From positions 1 through 6,557 of the forward strand of contig CANRZC010000131.1 of assembly GCA_947644185.1 (NCBI GenBank): DNA of 6,557 nucleotides, written 5' to 3'. This stretch comes from an uncultured Acetatifactor sp. (GTDB taxonomy: Bacteria; Bacillota; Clostridia; Lachnospirales; Lachnospiraceae). Below the pieces are notes generated by a model. That model had not been told where the DNA came from. It worked only from the letters and a program-made list of their open reading frames with translations, and ran no database searches. This document shows, piece after piece, positions 1 through 6,466 of the stretch; the stretch's first letter is position 1, and each line of letters starts with the position of its first letter. Both the position numbers and the translations under genes were made by a program.

Positions 1-2
1 AG

Positions 3-24
3 AAGATAATGGCATCATCTTTTT
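3..24 (+). terminator. Possible weak rho-independent terminator at the left edge
   Basis: AAGATAAT and ATCATCTT can pair with one mismatch around a 3-base loop (GGC) and are followed by a short T run on the plus strand. The stem is A/T-rich and weak. It would serve a plus-strand gene converging on the regulator from outside the window. The assignment is tentative because the rest of the context is missing. Confidence 0.25.
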
Positions 25-65
25 GGACAATGTAAGTAAAGTTTATTCCATCTCGGCAATCCTAA

Positions 66-1151
66 TTAAAAATCTGTGGTTTCCATGTATTTCATATATT
101 TCACAACCATAAGGGCTATCTTAAAGGTAATTGCGTCCTCAAAGACCCGCAGATCCAGCCCTGTGCTCTTCTGAAGCTTATCCAGGCGGTAGACAAGTGT
201 ATTTCTGTGGATGAACAGCTGCCTGGAGGTCTCTGATACATTCAGACTATTCTCAAAGAACTTATATATGGTTCCCAATGTCTCCTCGTCAAACTCGTCT
301 GGGCTTTTACCCCCAAAGATCTCGCGGATAAACATCTTGCAAAGAGGCAGCGGCAGCTGATAGATCAGACGCCCGATTCCAAGCTCACTATATGCAATGA
401 TCTCCCTCTCGTCAAAGAATATCTTACCCACGTCCAAAGCCATACGCGCTTCTTTATAGGAACGGCTCACCTCTTTGATCTCCTGTATTACAGTGCCGTA
501 TGCAACCCGTCCATCCCTCATGCCTTCCCGCTTTAAGAAGGCCCACAGCTGCTTTGCTGTTTTATCCATTTCCTTGGCCCTGTCAGTCTCCGGCAATTCT
601 TTCACAATGATGACATTGTTCTCATCTACCTCTGTGACGAAATCCTTGCTGTTACCACCAAAATATGTCCTTGCCAGATCCAGCACATTGCTGTCCCTGC
701 CTCCCGGTGACTCCACGATCAAAACTGCCCTGGGTACATCTGTCTGGATATGCAGCTTTTTGGAACGGCTGTAAATATCCACCAAAAGCAGATTATCCAA
801 AAGTAGGTTTTTCACAAAATTGTCCTTATCCAGGCGTTCCTTGTAAGCTATCACCAGATTCTGAATCTGGAAGGCCGCCAGCTTGCCAATGATGTAGGAG
901 TCCTCCCCCGTGCCAGCAGCTACCAATACATACTCCAGCATTTGATCATCAAAAATCTTGAAAAATTGATAGCCCTGTATCTCCTGGGAATCTGCCACAG
1001 ATGCAGCAAACTCAGCCACAGCTCCCACACAACTGCCCATATCAGCAGTGGAAACCACTTCCTTGCCATCTACATCCATAATACAAAATTCGACCCGAGT
1101 AATGTTCTTTAATCCATCGATGGTGTTCTGCAGAATTTGATTTGAAATCAT
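66..1151 (-). CDS. CdaR/PucR-type helix-turn-helix transcriptional regulator
   Basis: This is a 361-residue probable DNA-binding regulator. The C-terminal segment (about residues 303-345) carries the PucR/CdaR-type helix-turn-helix, with the hallmark IHRNTLVYRLDKL followed by TGLDL and F-[DE]-D; Escherichia coli CdaR has a near-identical LFIHRNTLEYRL block. Residues about 138-255 fit the degenerate GGDEF-like central domain of this family (note SRSYKEARMAL near 229-239). Residues 1-110 form a sensor-like N-terminus (VEFCIMDVDGKEV) of PAS/GAF or diacid-recognition type; the ligand is unknown. No membrane segment is seen, so it is cytosolic. I chose the ATG at 1151: an AGGAG at 1160-1164 sits 8 bases upstream of it. 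The in-frame GTG at 1160 overlaps that Shine-Dalgarno and is unlikely to start. It has its own promoter with an inverted repeat, suggesting autoregulation. Calling it a sugar-diacid regulator specifically would be over-reach, because no target genes are visible. Confidence 0.9.
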   Translation of the reverse strand: MISNQILQNTIDGLKNITRVEFCIMDVDGKEVVSTADMGSCVGAVAEFAASVADSQEIQGYQFFKIFDDQMLEYVLVAAGTGEDSYIIGKLAAFQIQNLVIAYKERLDKDNFVKNLLLDNLLLVDIYSRSKKLHIQTDVPRAVLIVESPGGRDSNVLDLARTYFGGNSKDFVTEVDENNVIIVKELPETDRAKEMDKTAKQLWAFLKREGMRDGRVAYGTVIQEIKEVSRSYKEARMALDVGKIFFDEREIIAYSELGIGRLIYQLPLPLCKMFIREIFGGKSPDEFDEETLGTIYKFFENSLNVSETSRQLFIHRNTLVYRLDKLQKSTGLDLRVFEDAITFKIALMVVKYMKYMETTDF

Positions 1152-1159
1152 AACCCCCA

Positions 1160-1164
1160 CTCCT
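1160..1164 (-). promoter_or_regulatory. Ribosome binding site deciding the start of the CdaR-type regulator
   Basis: AGGAG on the minus strand lies 8 bases before the ATG at 1151. Its last base is the first base of the alternative GTG codon at 1160, which argues against that longer start. Confidence 0.75.
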
Positions 1165-1203
1165 TTTGCCTCTATGGCCAGTTCCCATGCCAGTTTATGT
1201 TTC

Positions 1204-1219
1204 TACATTTACAAATGTA
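1204..1219 (-). promoter_or_regulatory. Inverted repeat overlapping the -10 box of the regulator gene (possible operator)
   Basis: The minus strand reads TACATTT-GT-AAATGTA, two perfect 7-base arms with a 2-base spacer. The first arm contains the proposed -10 hexamer TACATT. Operators over the -10 box are a common repression arrangement, and autorepression by the CdaR-type protein is one inference. It could also bind an unrelated repressor, or be chance in A/T-rich DNA. Confidence 0.45.
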
Positions 1220-1242
1220 CAAAAAAAGCGAAGAAAAAGCAA
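1214..1242 (-). promoter_or_regulatory. Sigma-A type promoter for the CdaR-type regulator
   Basis: On the minus strand TTGCTT (1242-1237) is followed by a 17-base spacer rich in T and then TACATT (1219-1214). Transcription would start near 1207, giving a leader of about 55 bases before the ATG at 1151. The spacing is ideal; each hexamer matches the consensus at four of six positions. It begins just after the yjfB terminator, so the gene needs its own promoter. Confidence 0.5.
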
Positions 1243-1263
1243 TAGGATTTTACGATTTTTCAC

Positions 1264-1296
1264 AAAAAAACTGCCTGAAGCATGACCCCAGGCAGT
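1264..1296 (-). terminator. Rho-independent terminator downstream of yjfB
   Basis: On the minus strand ACTGCCTG (1296-1289) and CAGGCAGT (1277-1270) form a perfect 8-base-pair stem with an 11-base loop, followed directly by a run of T (1270-1264). This is a textbook terminator oriented to end the yjfB transcript before the regulator promoter. No equal T run follows on the plus strand, so it is directional. Confidence 0.88.
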
Positions 1297-1390
1297 CTTA
1301 TAGGCAAATTTCCAAATTTCCGTGAATTTTGACTGCACTATATCTAAGACAAAAGCGGAGGCTCCTACCCCCTGACAGGATAAGCTCTCC

Positions 1391-1409
1391 CGTATTTGCC
1401 TCAAATACG
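1391..1409 (-). other. Perfect stem-loop spanning the yjfB stop codon
   Basis: CGTATTTG and CAAATACG are perfectly complementary 8-base arms separated by only 3 bases. On the yjfB transcript the TGA stop (1403-1401) falls across the end of the first arm and the start of the loop. No T run follows, so it is not a standard terminator. It may be an mRNA 3'-protecting or processing structure, or may have no function. Confidence 0.5.
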
Positions 1410-1592
1410 CATGTCGAAATTCGCACCTACATTGGGATTCACACTCAGCTCCATGGCCGCAGCTTCCATCATCTCTACCATCTGCGCCCCCAGCTCTTCA
1501 TCCGCCTCCAGCGCCTTGCCAAGCACTGCCGTTCCAACCTGGGACAGTATAGATGCATTTGACATTGCCATTGATATTCCCGCAATATCCAT
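1401..1592 (-). CDS. YjfB-family small putative motility protein
   Basis: This encodes a 63-residue protein. It opens with MDIAGISMAMS, ends with NPNVGANFDMRI, and has an Ala/Met/Glu-rich helical middle (about residues 14-47, with LGAQMVEMMEAAAM). That plan (MDIA..SM..S at the start, a P-N-[LV]-G-..-[IF]-D-[IM] tail) matches the YjfB 'putative motility protein' family of Firmicutes, whose molecular function is unknown; the Bacillus member is associated with the sigma-D motility regulon. There is no signal peptide or membrane segment. I chose the ATG at 1592 because GAGG (1603-1600) lies 7 bases upstream and the family begins MDIA; the in-frame GTG at 1598 overlaps the Shine-Dalgarno region. 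It is flanked by its own promoter and terminator, so it looks monocistronic. No flagellar gene is visible nearby, and the upstream promoter looks like sigma-A, not sigma-D. Family assignment is from memory of the motif pattern. Confidence 0.82.
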   Translation of the reverse strand: MDIAGISMAMSNASILSQVGTAVLGKALEADEELGAQMVEMMEAAAMELSVNPNVGANFDMRI

Positions 1593-1634
1593 AAGCACAC
1601 CTCACAAATTTTATGTCAAATTCTATTATCAAGT

Positions 1635-1643
1635 ATTATAGCA
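1635..1643 (-). promoter_or_regulatory. Extended -10 promoter for yjfB
   Basis: The minus strand carries TG-C-TATAAT: a perfect -10 hexamer (1640-1635) with the TGn extension (TG at 1643-1642). No good -35 sits 16-18 bases upstream (the bases there are A-rich), which is typical of extended -10 promoters. Transcription would start near 1628, giving a leader of about 36 bases. Confidence 0.6.
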
Positions 1644-1710
1644 TAGCCCCAAAAATTTTGCTACCCTTCCTGACAATTTTCCAATTTCTTAATGATTTGG
1701 CTGAAGTTCC

Positions 1711-2550
1711 CTAACGTATCCTGCCGATAGAATATTGGCCAATCTCTATTTTCTGCTCCTTTAAAAGCCGTCCAACTGCACGCTTGAACTCATTCTTGCT
1801 CATACCAGTCTCCTGCTTAATGCGCTCTGGAGAGGCCTTGTCCGTAAAGGGCAGCATACCGCCATTTTGTTCAATCAAATCCAGGATCACCTCTGCATCT
1901 TTGTCCATCTGCAGATAAGCCTTGTCCCGGACACTCAATGTCAGCTTGCCGTCATCCCGCACCTGAATGACCCGGGCCTCCACATCCTTCCCCAGCACCA
2001 CATTCCCATAGAGCTCCTTTTGGGGGATCAGCCCGGAATACAGATTGTCCACTGCCACGAAAGCGCCAAAATTGTCGCTCAGCTCATAGACACGGCCCTT
2101 TACTTTGTCATCCTTCTTGTAAGGACTGTCCCTGCGCAGATCGTTGTATACATTCATAGTGGCACAGAGTCTGTCACTTTTGTCTATGTACAGTGACACC
2201 AACACCTTGTCTCCCTGCTCCACCTTGCCGCGCTGCTGCTTAAAGGGCAAGAACAAATCCTTCTCCAAGCCCCAGTTCAGAAATGCTCCTATTTTCCCTG
2301 TCTGGGCCACTGTCAGCTCTGCCACCTGCCCCATCTGGAGCTTTGGCTCTCTGGTGGTGGCAATGAGCCTGTCCTGGGAGTCTCTATATATGAACACTTC
2401 CATCACGTCACCCACTTTGCACCCCTCCGGCACCTGCTTGCGGGGCAAAAGCACTCTCGGGTCGTCCTCTTCCATGGAAAGTGCCAGATAGATGCCGAAC
2501 TCTACCTGCTTTACCACTGTCAATTTCTGTTTCTCACCTAAATTTATCAT
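1711..2550 (-). CDS. cvfB: CvfB/YitL-like S1-domain RNA-binding protein
   Basis: This 279-residue protein has the CvfB (conserved virulence factor B; Bacillus YitL) layout: three S1/OB-fold-like domains and a C-terminal winged helix. Domain 1 spans about residues 8-66 (QVEFGIYLAL...RLIATTREP), domain 2 about 72-133 (VGQVAELTV-type start, GAFLNWGLEKDLFLPFKQQ, RLCATMNVY), and domain 3, the most canonical S1, about 147-210 (VKGRVYELSDNFGAFVAV, YSGLIPQKE, GKLTLSVRDK). The winged helix is about 218-279 (PERIKQETGMSKNEFKRAVG). Length is normal for the family. Known members bind RNA and affect virulence-factor and RNase expression in staphylococci; the role in anaerobes is undefined. The start at 2550 is preceded by GGAG with 5-base spacing. 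It lies 27 bases after the thioesterase gene, strongly suggesting co-transcription. No clear terminator is seen in the 118 bases before yjfB. Confidence 0.9.
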   Translation of the reverse strand: MINLGEKQKLTVVKQVEFGIYLALSMEEDDPRVLLPRKQVPEGCKVGDVMEVFIYRDSQDRLIATTREPKLQMGQVAELTVAQTGKIGAFLNWGLEKDLFLPFKQQRGKVEQGDKVLVSLYIDKSDRLCATMNVYNDLRRDSPYKKDDKVKGRVYELSDNFGAFVAVDNLYSGLIPQKELYGNVVLGKDVEARVIQVRDDGKLTLSVRDKAYLQMDKDAEVILDLIEQNGGMLPFTDKASPERIKQETGMSKNEFKRAVGRLLKEQKIEIGQYSIGRIR

Positions 2551-2577
2551 ACCCTCTCCATTCCCCCTCTATTTTCC

Positions 2578-3282
2578 CTATTTACCAAACTCTGCCACCA
2601 CATAAGGACTTCCCTCCTGATTCTCCAGAGTCACACATACTCTGTCTGCCTCCTCAGAGACTCTGGGCATCAGCACATCCCCTAAGAAAGCCTGTCTCTT
2701 ATATTCTGCCCGAACCTGCCCTACTGCAAAGCACTCCGGCAAATAGTCCATGGCAATGTCTATAAACTGCTGGTTGTTCACATGATGGTTGGTATCCAAA
2801 TGATGCTGCTTTACCACCACAGACTCTCTCTGTATACCCCCAGGCGGGACCACAATTTTCCGGGGCGCATATTTCATTTCTAATTTTTCCTCTAGCTGAT
2901 ACCCCTCCATCATGGCATCGGGAATTGCAACAGGCTTGTTGGTCCGCGTGTCCAGCAAGCTCCAGAGAGAATTTGCTCTGGCCAGATATTCTCCTTTTTC
3001 ATCAGTCATGAAGAAATTCCGGTATCCCAGAAATCCCTTCAGTGCATAGGGCAGGGTCCCAATCCTGACCCTCTCCCCCAATGCCGGGTAACGCTCCACC
3101 ACAATCTGCCAGGAGGAGAGCACCCAGACCATGTGCATTTCTCTCAGGTACCCCAGACCCAATCCCAAGTCTTCAGATTGGAAAGTGGAGCAATCCTGAA
3201 AATAGTTGATAAGGGAAGCCATCGTGAGCTTCCCCTCGCTGTCTGTTTCGCTGTATCTGATTCTACTTTCAAATGTGTACAT
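2578..3282 (-). CDS. Acyl-ACP thioesterase (FatA/FatB family, double hotdog)
   Basis: This 234-residue protein is a bacterial acyl-acyl carrier protein thioesterase, which hydrolyses acyl-ACP to free fatty acid and ACP in the cytosol. The N-terminal hotdog (about residues 2-125) opens with RIRYSETDSEGKL and contains VWVLSSWQI and the RANSLWSLLDTRTNKPV strand pair typical of the family. The C-terminal hotdog (about 155-232) holds HHLDTNHHVNNQQFID, which supplies the Asp163-x-Asn165-x-His167 catalytic motif, and RAEYKRQAF, whose Glu193 aligns with the proposed fourth catalytic residue. Length is normal for bacterial members and no residue is missing. GGAGG (3297-3293) precedes the ATG with a slightly long 10-base gap. 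Chain-length preference cannot be read from the sequence. It lies between the CPBP protease gene and cvfB on the same strand. Confidence 0.93.
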   Translation of the reverse strand: MYTFESRIRYSETDSEGKLTMASLINYFQDCSTFQSEDLGLGLGYLREMHMVWVLSSWQIVVERYPALGERVRIGTLPYALKGFLGYRNFFMTDEKGEYLARANSLWSLLDTRTNKPVAIPDAMMEGYQLEEKLEMKYAPRKIVVPPGGIQRESVVVKQHHLDTNHHVNNQQFIDIAMDYLPECFAVGQVRAEYKRQAFLGDVLMPRVSEEADRVCVTLENQEGSPYVVAEFGK

Positions 3283-3348
3283 ATTTTTAAAACCTCCAAA
3301 TTCCCTCGGGCTCAGATCCGCCAGGTCACTTCCTCTGAACTGGTTCTA

Positions 3349-4476
3349 TCACATGAGTAATTGATAAAGGATAATCCCAATCCAAAATATTTCATAAAAA
3401 GCCATGCCTAAATTTAAACATACTGTGTGGAATTTCTCCCCCTTTGGAATCACCACCTGTCCCTGTGCAAAGGTAAACTTTCTTTTTGCGAGAAACACAA
3501 TAAACAGCACCAGGCCAGCTATTATGCATACTAAAACAAATATCATAAAGGCCCCATACGCCACTAGCCCTGCCATATTTTCATTGACATAGTTCATCAG
3601 AGCCGGCATATCCATCCGATCCATTATTTCCTCATACTCATCCAAAGGCACAAACCTGGTCAGCACTGACGTCACCAATCCACCCATAAAATTGATCATC
3701 ATGTGGAGAGCAATGGTAATTTTCAGCTTGCCTGTCTTCACATATAGGAATGCCAAAAACATCCCCAGCACAAAGGCATAGATAAACTGATTCAGATTGC
3801 CGTGAAACAGTCCAAACATAAGCCCGGACAAGAGAACTGCTACTCCCTCTCCATAGCGGATGGTCCTCTCCACAATCAGCTTGCGAAAGACATATTCCTC
3901 TATGATAGGCGCACAGATCACCATGATTAGTGCAATCATCCATAGACTGACCGATTCTGTCACATTGGCCAGCTCATTCTGCACAGAACTGCCCTTCAGC
4001 ATGCCTATGACCGTGGTGATGATAATGCCAATAATATTGGTCAGGTATACTGCACCGAAGCACATGATAGCAGCGATCACAAAATGACCCGGTTTCATTG
4101 GATGTGGTTCTATCTTTTGCGCCGGAGTGGTCTTTACCAGCAGAATCAGCACTGGCATCCCGATCAGATACATGGGCGCCATGGAAAACAGTAAAGAAAT
4201 GTCTCCATTTTGCAGCAAATCCGGCCAGATATACATAGCAATCCCGGGAATGAGGAGCTGCACCGCGTATATGACTATTACGCCCAGCATGTACATTCCC
4301 CCCAGCCAGGAGAAGTGCTTTCTAATCCCCTTCAAAATCCGGCTGGCATCCCTCAATATCTGGTTTGGATCAGGCTGTGAGCACTGCTGCATTGCAGCCT
4401 GGGCATTTGGTGTTATATCTCTGGCATATTCTTGCGAATAATTTCCGCTTGTCATTGGTCCGCTTGTTCCGTCCAT
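3349..4476 (-). CDS. CPBP-family (CAAX/Abi) intramembrane glutamic endopeptidase
   Basis: This 375-residue multi-pass membrane protein carries the three CPBP motifs. These are EEYVFR (Glu193, Glu194 and Arg198), FGLFHGN (FxxxH, His225) and HMMINF (His258, Asn262), placed in successive hydrophobic segments about 175-270. Additional hydrophobic stretches are near residues 61-83, 95-115, 131-160 and 302-330, plus a C-terminal one near 355-375, giving about eight membrane segments. The first 50 residues are polar, Gln/Ser/Ala-rich and probably cytosolic. Family members are membrane-embedded proteases related to Rce1 and act in prenyl-protein, bacteriocin-immunity or regulatory cleavage roles; the substrate here is unknown. 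I chose the ATG at 4476 because AGGAG (4488-4484) lies 7 bases upstream. The upstream in-frame ATGs at 4521 and 4497 lack comparable Shine-Dalgarno sites. It lies about 75 bases after the large membrane gene and 66 bases before the thioesterase, so it is likely in one operon with them. Confidence 0.9.
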   Translation of the reverse strand: MDGTSGPMTSGNYSQEYARDITPNAQAAMQQCSQPDPNQILRDASRILKGIRKHFSWLGGMYMLGVIVIYAVQLLIPGIAMYIWPDLLQNGDISLLFSMAPMYLIGMPVLILLVKTTPAQKIEPHPMKPGHFVIAAIMCFGAVYLTNIIGIIITTVIGMLKGSSVQNELANVTESVSLWMIALIMVICAPIIEEYVFRKLIVERTIRYGEGVAVLLSGLMFGLFHGNLNQFIYAFVLGMFLAFLYVKTGKLKITIALHMMINFMGGLVTSVLTRFVPLDEYEEIMDRMDMPALMNYVNENMAGLVAYGAFMIFVLVCIIAGLVLFIVFLAKRKFTFAQGQVVIPKGEKFHTVCLNLGMAFYEIFWIGIILYQLLM

Positions 4477-4483
4477 TTTCCTT

Positions 4484-4488
4484 CTCCT
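4484..4488 (-). promoter_or_regulatory. Ribosome binding site deciding the start of the CPBP protease
   Basis: AGGAG on the minus strand, 7 bases before the ATG at 4476, sits inside the longer open frame that begins at 4521. It supports a start 15 codons downstream of the first ATG. Confidence 0.7.
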
Positions 4489-4551
4489 GTCCGCCATAGA
4501 GCTCTTTGCCGCCCTTGGCATTTATCTAGCATTAGTTTAGCATATGTTCTC

Positions 4552-6435
4552 TTATTTGAAAAGGGGGCTTTCCTTTGCTGACGCTTGCGGGACAACCTCC
4601 AGGCTGATAATGTCAAACTGTCCGGCTACTTTCTCCAGGTATTCCAGTTTTATGGTAATCCCATACTCTTCATATAGCCCAATGAGCCAGTCTAAATCAT
4701 TGCCCTGTTCTGCGATAAAGAACACATTGCTGTTCTCAATCAGAGCCTTTCTGGGCGTGGTAAAGCCAAAGTTCTCATATTTCTCTTCACACAGTGGACT
4801 TTTCGCCAGCCATCCGCCACAGATGTCGTAATTTTCCACTGCACTACCAGTTTGGGCAAAAATTTTCTCAGAGTAATTTACCGTGGAGTATACGTCCATA
4901 AAGTAAAAGCAGTCTTCTCTCTGCGCGCAATACTCCAGCAATTCCTGCCACTGCGCATTCAAGCTCTCTCTATTCCCATAGCTCTGTGAAAGGCTGATTC
5001 CGTTATTTATGGTCACCGCGCCTGCCCCGCAGAAAAATACCAGCGCCATCCCTGCAGACAGCCATTTGACTTTTCCCCCCATCCTCTCTGTGTGCAAAAA
5101 GCTCATTTCCTCAAATATTAGGGCTAGCAGGCAGACAATCTCTATGATAAACAGCGAATGGGTCACCCGCTCTGGCATTCTTTGTCTCAGGATAATATAC
5201 ATCCACAGCACGGATCGCACAGCAAACAGCAAAAGCAGATAAACAAGGTTCCATGCTCTCTTCGTCACACAGGTCAGCAAAAGCAGCGTCAGATACAGAG
5301 CTGCGCACACAAGGTTCCATGGATAATCCCCCGCAGAGACCTCCGGGGCAAACATTATCCGGTGGGTGTAAGACCATATTCCCTCCCGGAGAGTTAGGGT
5401 AAAAAACCGCATATACATTTTTTCCAGTCCTGTATATTGGGAGATCCGTTTTTCATTGGCATAGTCTACCACCCTTTGCAGGGTATCACTGGTAATAGCT
5501 TCATCCAGAGAAAAGTTGTAGTTTTTCAGCAGCTCATACTGTACCTCTGATATTCCTGCCTCCTGATAAAAGGCTTGATTCTCCTGATATTCAGGCAGTG
5601 AGAGGAAATCGTATAGCTGGGTGCGATATTGGTCTATTTTCCGATAGTCCGCCCAACCATTGCTGCCATACCCTAGGCCTTCTGCCCTGTGCAGTCCTGC
5701 TATGCAGAGCAAAAGTATCCCCCAAAACAGGCCCAAGCGCTTCAGCTTCCAGCCAACCACACGCAACCCATTCCTTTTATGATAGCAAATTATATGCATG
5801 GCTGCCGAAAAGGGCAAAAGAAACAGGCCAATCTCAGCGCGCAGGCAAAATACCAACAGATATTGCATCAAAATACCAAAGTAAGGCCAAAACCCTCTGT
5901 GAGACCTAGCGTCTTCATCCTCCATACAAGAAAGCTGTAAGGTTGCCGAAGTCATCAGCAATGCCGCCGTGTATGTATATTGTACTACTACTAGCTCCTG
6001 CAGCATCAAGCCCATCAGCAGAAGGTTTCCTATGGCGAAAAAGGCATAGCGCCAGGGGGGCTGCAATTTCATCTTTGTCCCCCTATGCCCGCCCTCGGCG
6101 GACGTACCACTCAGAATCGGGAGGTTTACTTCCAACCTTCTCTCCAGACACATTAGGATTCCATAAAGGGAACAAAATTGGGCTGACACAACAAAAACGC
6201 CAAACCATGGCACAAAACTGCACAGCCGATATAGCAGCACAAATGCCCAATTCAGCAAAATATGGCTGGAAATATTGTGCGCATTGGGCATTCCAGAATA
6301 TTGTCCTGACAAAATCCCATGAATAAGCACATCATCATTCATGGCATACCAATAATCAAAAAAGAGGGCAAGCAGTAGCCACATGCCCCCTAGAAAAGCC
6401 GCCTCTATTATCCTGATATATTTTCTTTTTGTCAT
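4552..6435 (-). CDS. Large polytopic membrane protein, GT-C-like, function unknown
   Basis: I do not recognise a named family for this 627-residue protein. It has about eleven hydrophobic segments: near residues 9-28, 56-72, 75-96, 130-147, 150-168, 184-212, 232-248, 374-390, 394-416, 425-441 and 457-473. A soluble loop at about 250-370 (Tyr/Glu-rich, with DYRKIDQYRTQLYDF) and a soluble C-terminal tail of about 150 residues (475-627) follow. Just after the first membrane segment is an acidic motif, YWYAMNDDVLIHGILSG (Asn33, Asp34, Asp35). Acidic residues at this place are typical of GT-C polyprenyl-phosphate glycosyltransferases, so an envelope glycan role is plausible but only inferred. The C-terminal domain contains FYFMDVYSTVNYS and the FDIISLE strand. 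The start at 6435 is preferred over ATG 6441 because AGGGAG (6448-6443) is 7 bases from it and nearly touches the other. It probably heads a four-gene operon. Confidence 0.85.
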   Translation of the reverse strand: MTKRKYIRIIEAAFLGGMWLLLALFFDYWYAMNDDVLIHGILSGQYSGMPNAHNISSHILLNWAFVLLYRLCSFVPWFGVFVVSAQFCSLYGILMCLERRLEVNLPILSGTSAEGGHRGTKMKLQPPWRYAFFAIGNLLLMGLMLQELVVVQYTYTAALLMTSATLQLSCMEDEDARSHRGFWPYFGILMQYLLVFCLRAEIGLFLLPFSAAMHIICYHKRNGLRVVGWKLKRLGLFWGILLLCIAGLHRAEGLGYGSNGWADYRKIDQYRTQLYDFLSLPEYQENQAFYQEAGISEVQYELLKNYNFSLDEAITSDTLQRVVDYANEKRISQYTGLEKMYMRFFTLTLREGIWSYTHRIMFAPEVSAGDYPWNLVCAALYLTLLLLTCVTKRAWNLVYLLLLFAVRSVLWMYIILRQRMPERVTHSLFIIEIVCLLALIFEEMSFLHTERMGGKVKWLSAGMALVFFCGAGAVTINNGISLSQSYGNRESLNAQWQELLEYCAQREDCFYFMDVYSTVNYSEKIFAQTGSAVENYDICGGWLAKSPLCEEKYENFGFTTPRKALIENSNVFFIAEQGNDLDWLIGLYEEYGITIKLEYLEKVAGQFDIISLEVVPQASAKESPLFK

Positions 6436-6442
6436 AGGCATT

Positions 6443-6448
6443 CTCCCT
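6443..6448 (-). promoter_or_regulatory. Ribosome binding site deciding the start of the large membrane protein
   Basis: AGGGAG on the minus strand lies 7 bases before the ATG at 6435 but only one base before the ATG at 6441. It therefore favours the start two codons further in. Confidence 0.65.
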
Positions 6449-6466
6449 GCTGGAACTTCTTACTGA

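Noticed and set aside
1..33. A possible minus-strand promoter at the left edge (TTGTCC, 16 bases, TATCTT) for the next gene outside the window
   Set aside because: Both boxes are weak and the downstream gene is not visible, so it cannot be supported.
2..112. A plus-strand open frame from the left edge with the string FLDNVSKVY, reminiscent of the N-terminus of an ABC-transporter ATPase
   Set aside because: It ends after 36 codons, has no Walker A, no visible start, and runs antisense into the 3' end of the regulator. The resemblance is short and probably chance.
1195..1404. A 69-codon minus-strand open frame between yjfB and the regulator
   Set aside because: It overlaps the yjfB stop, runs through the rho-independent terminator and ends at the regulator's promoter palindrome. 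It has no Shine-Dalgarno and no recognisable protein pattern.
1644..1710. Search for a terminator after cvfB
   Set aside because: Only weak A/T pairings (for example CCAA near 1681 with TTGG near 1697) are present, with no GC-rich stem followed by T. I do not call a terminator.
4522..4551. A possible weak promoter upstream of the CPBP gene (TTTTCA, 17 bases, TAAACT with a TGC extension)
   Set aside because: Both boxes match the consensus at only four positions and the -35 lies inside the preceding gene's end. Read-through from the upstream gene is a simpler explanation.
5943..6326. A 127-codon plus-strand open frame antisense to the large membrane protein, and several similar plus-strand frames elsewhere
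   Set aside because: They lie wholly opposite genes with strong coding evidence, have no Shine-Dalgarno in intergenic DNA, and show composition typical of frame shadows.
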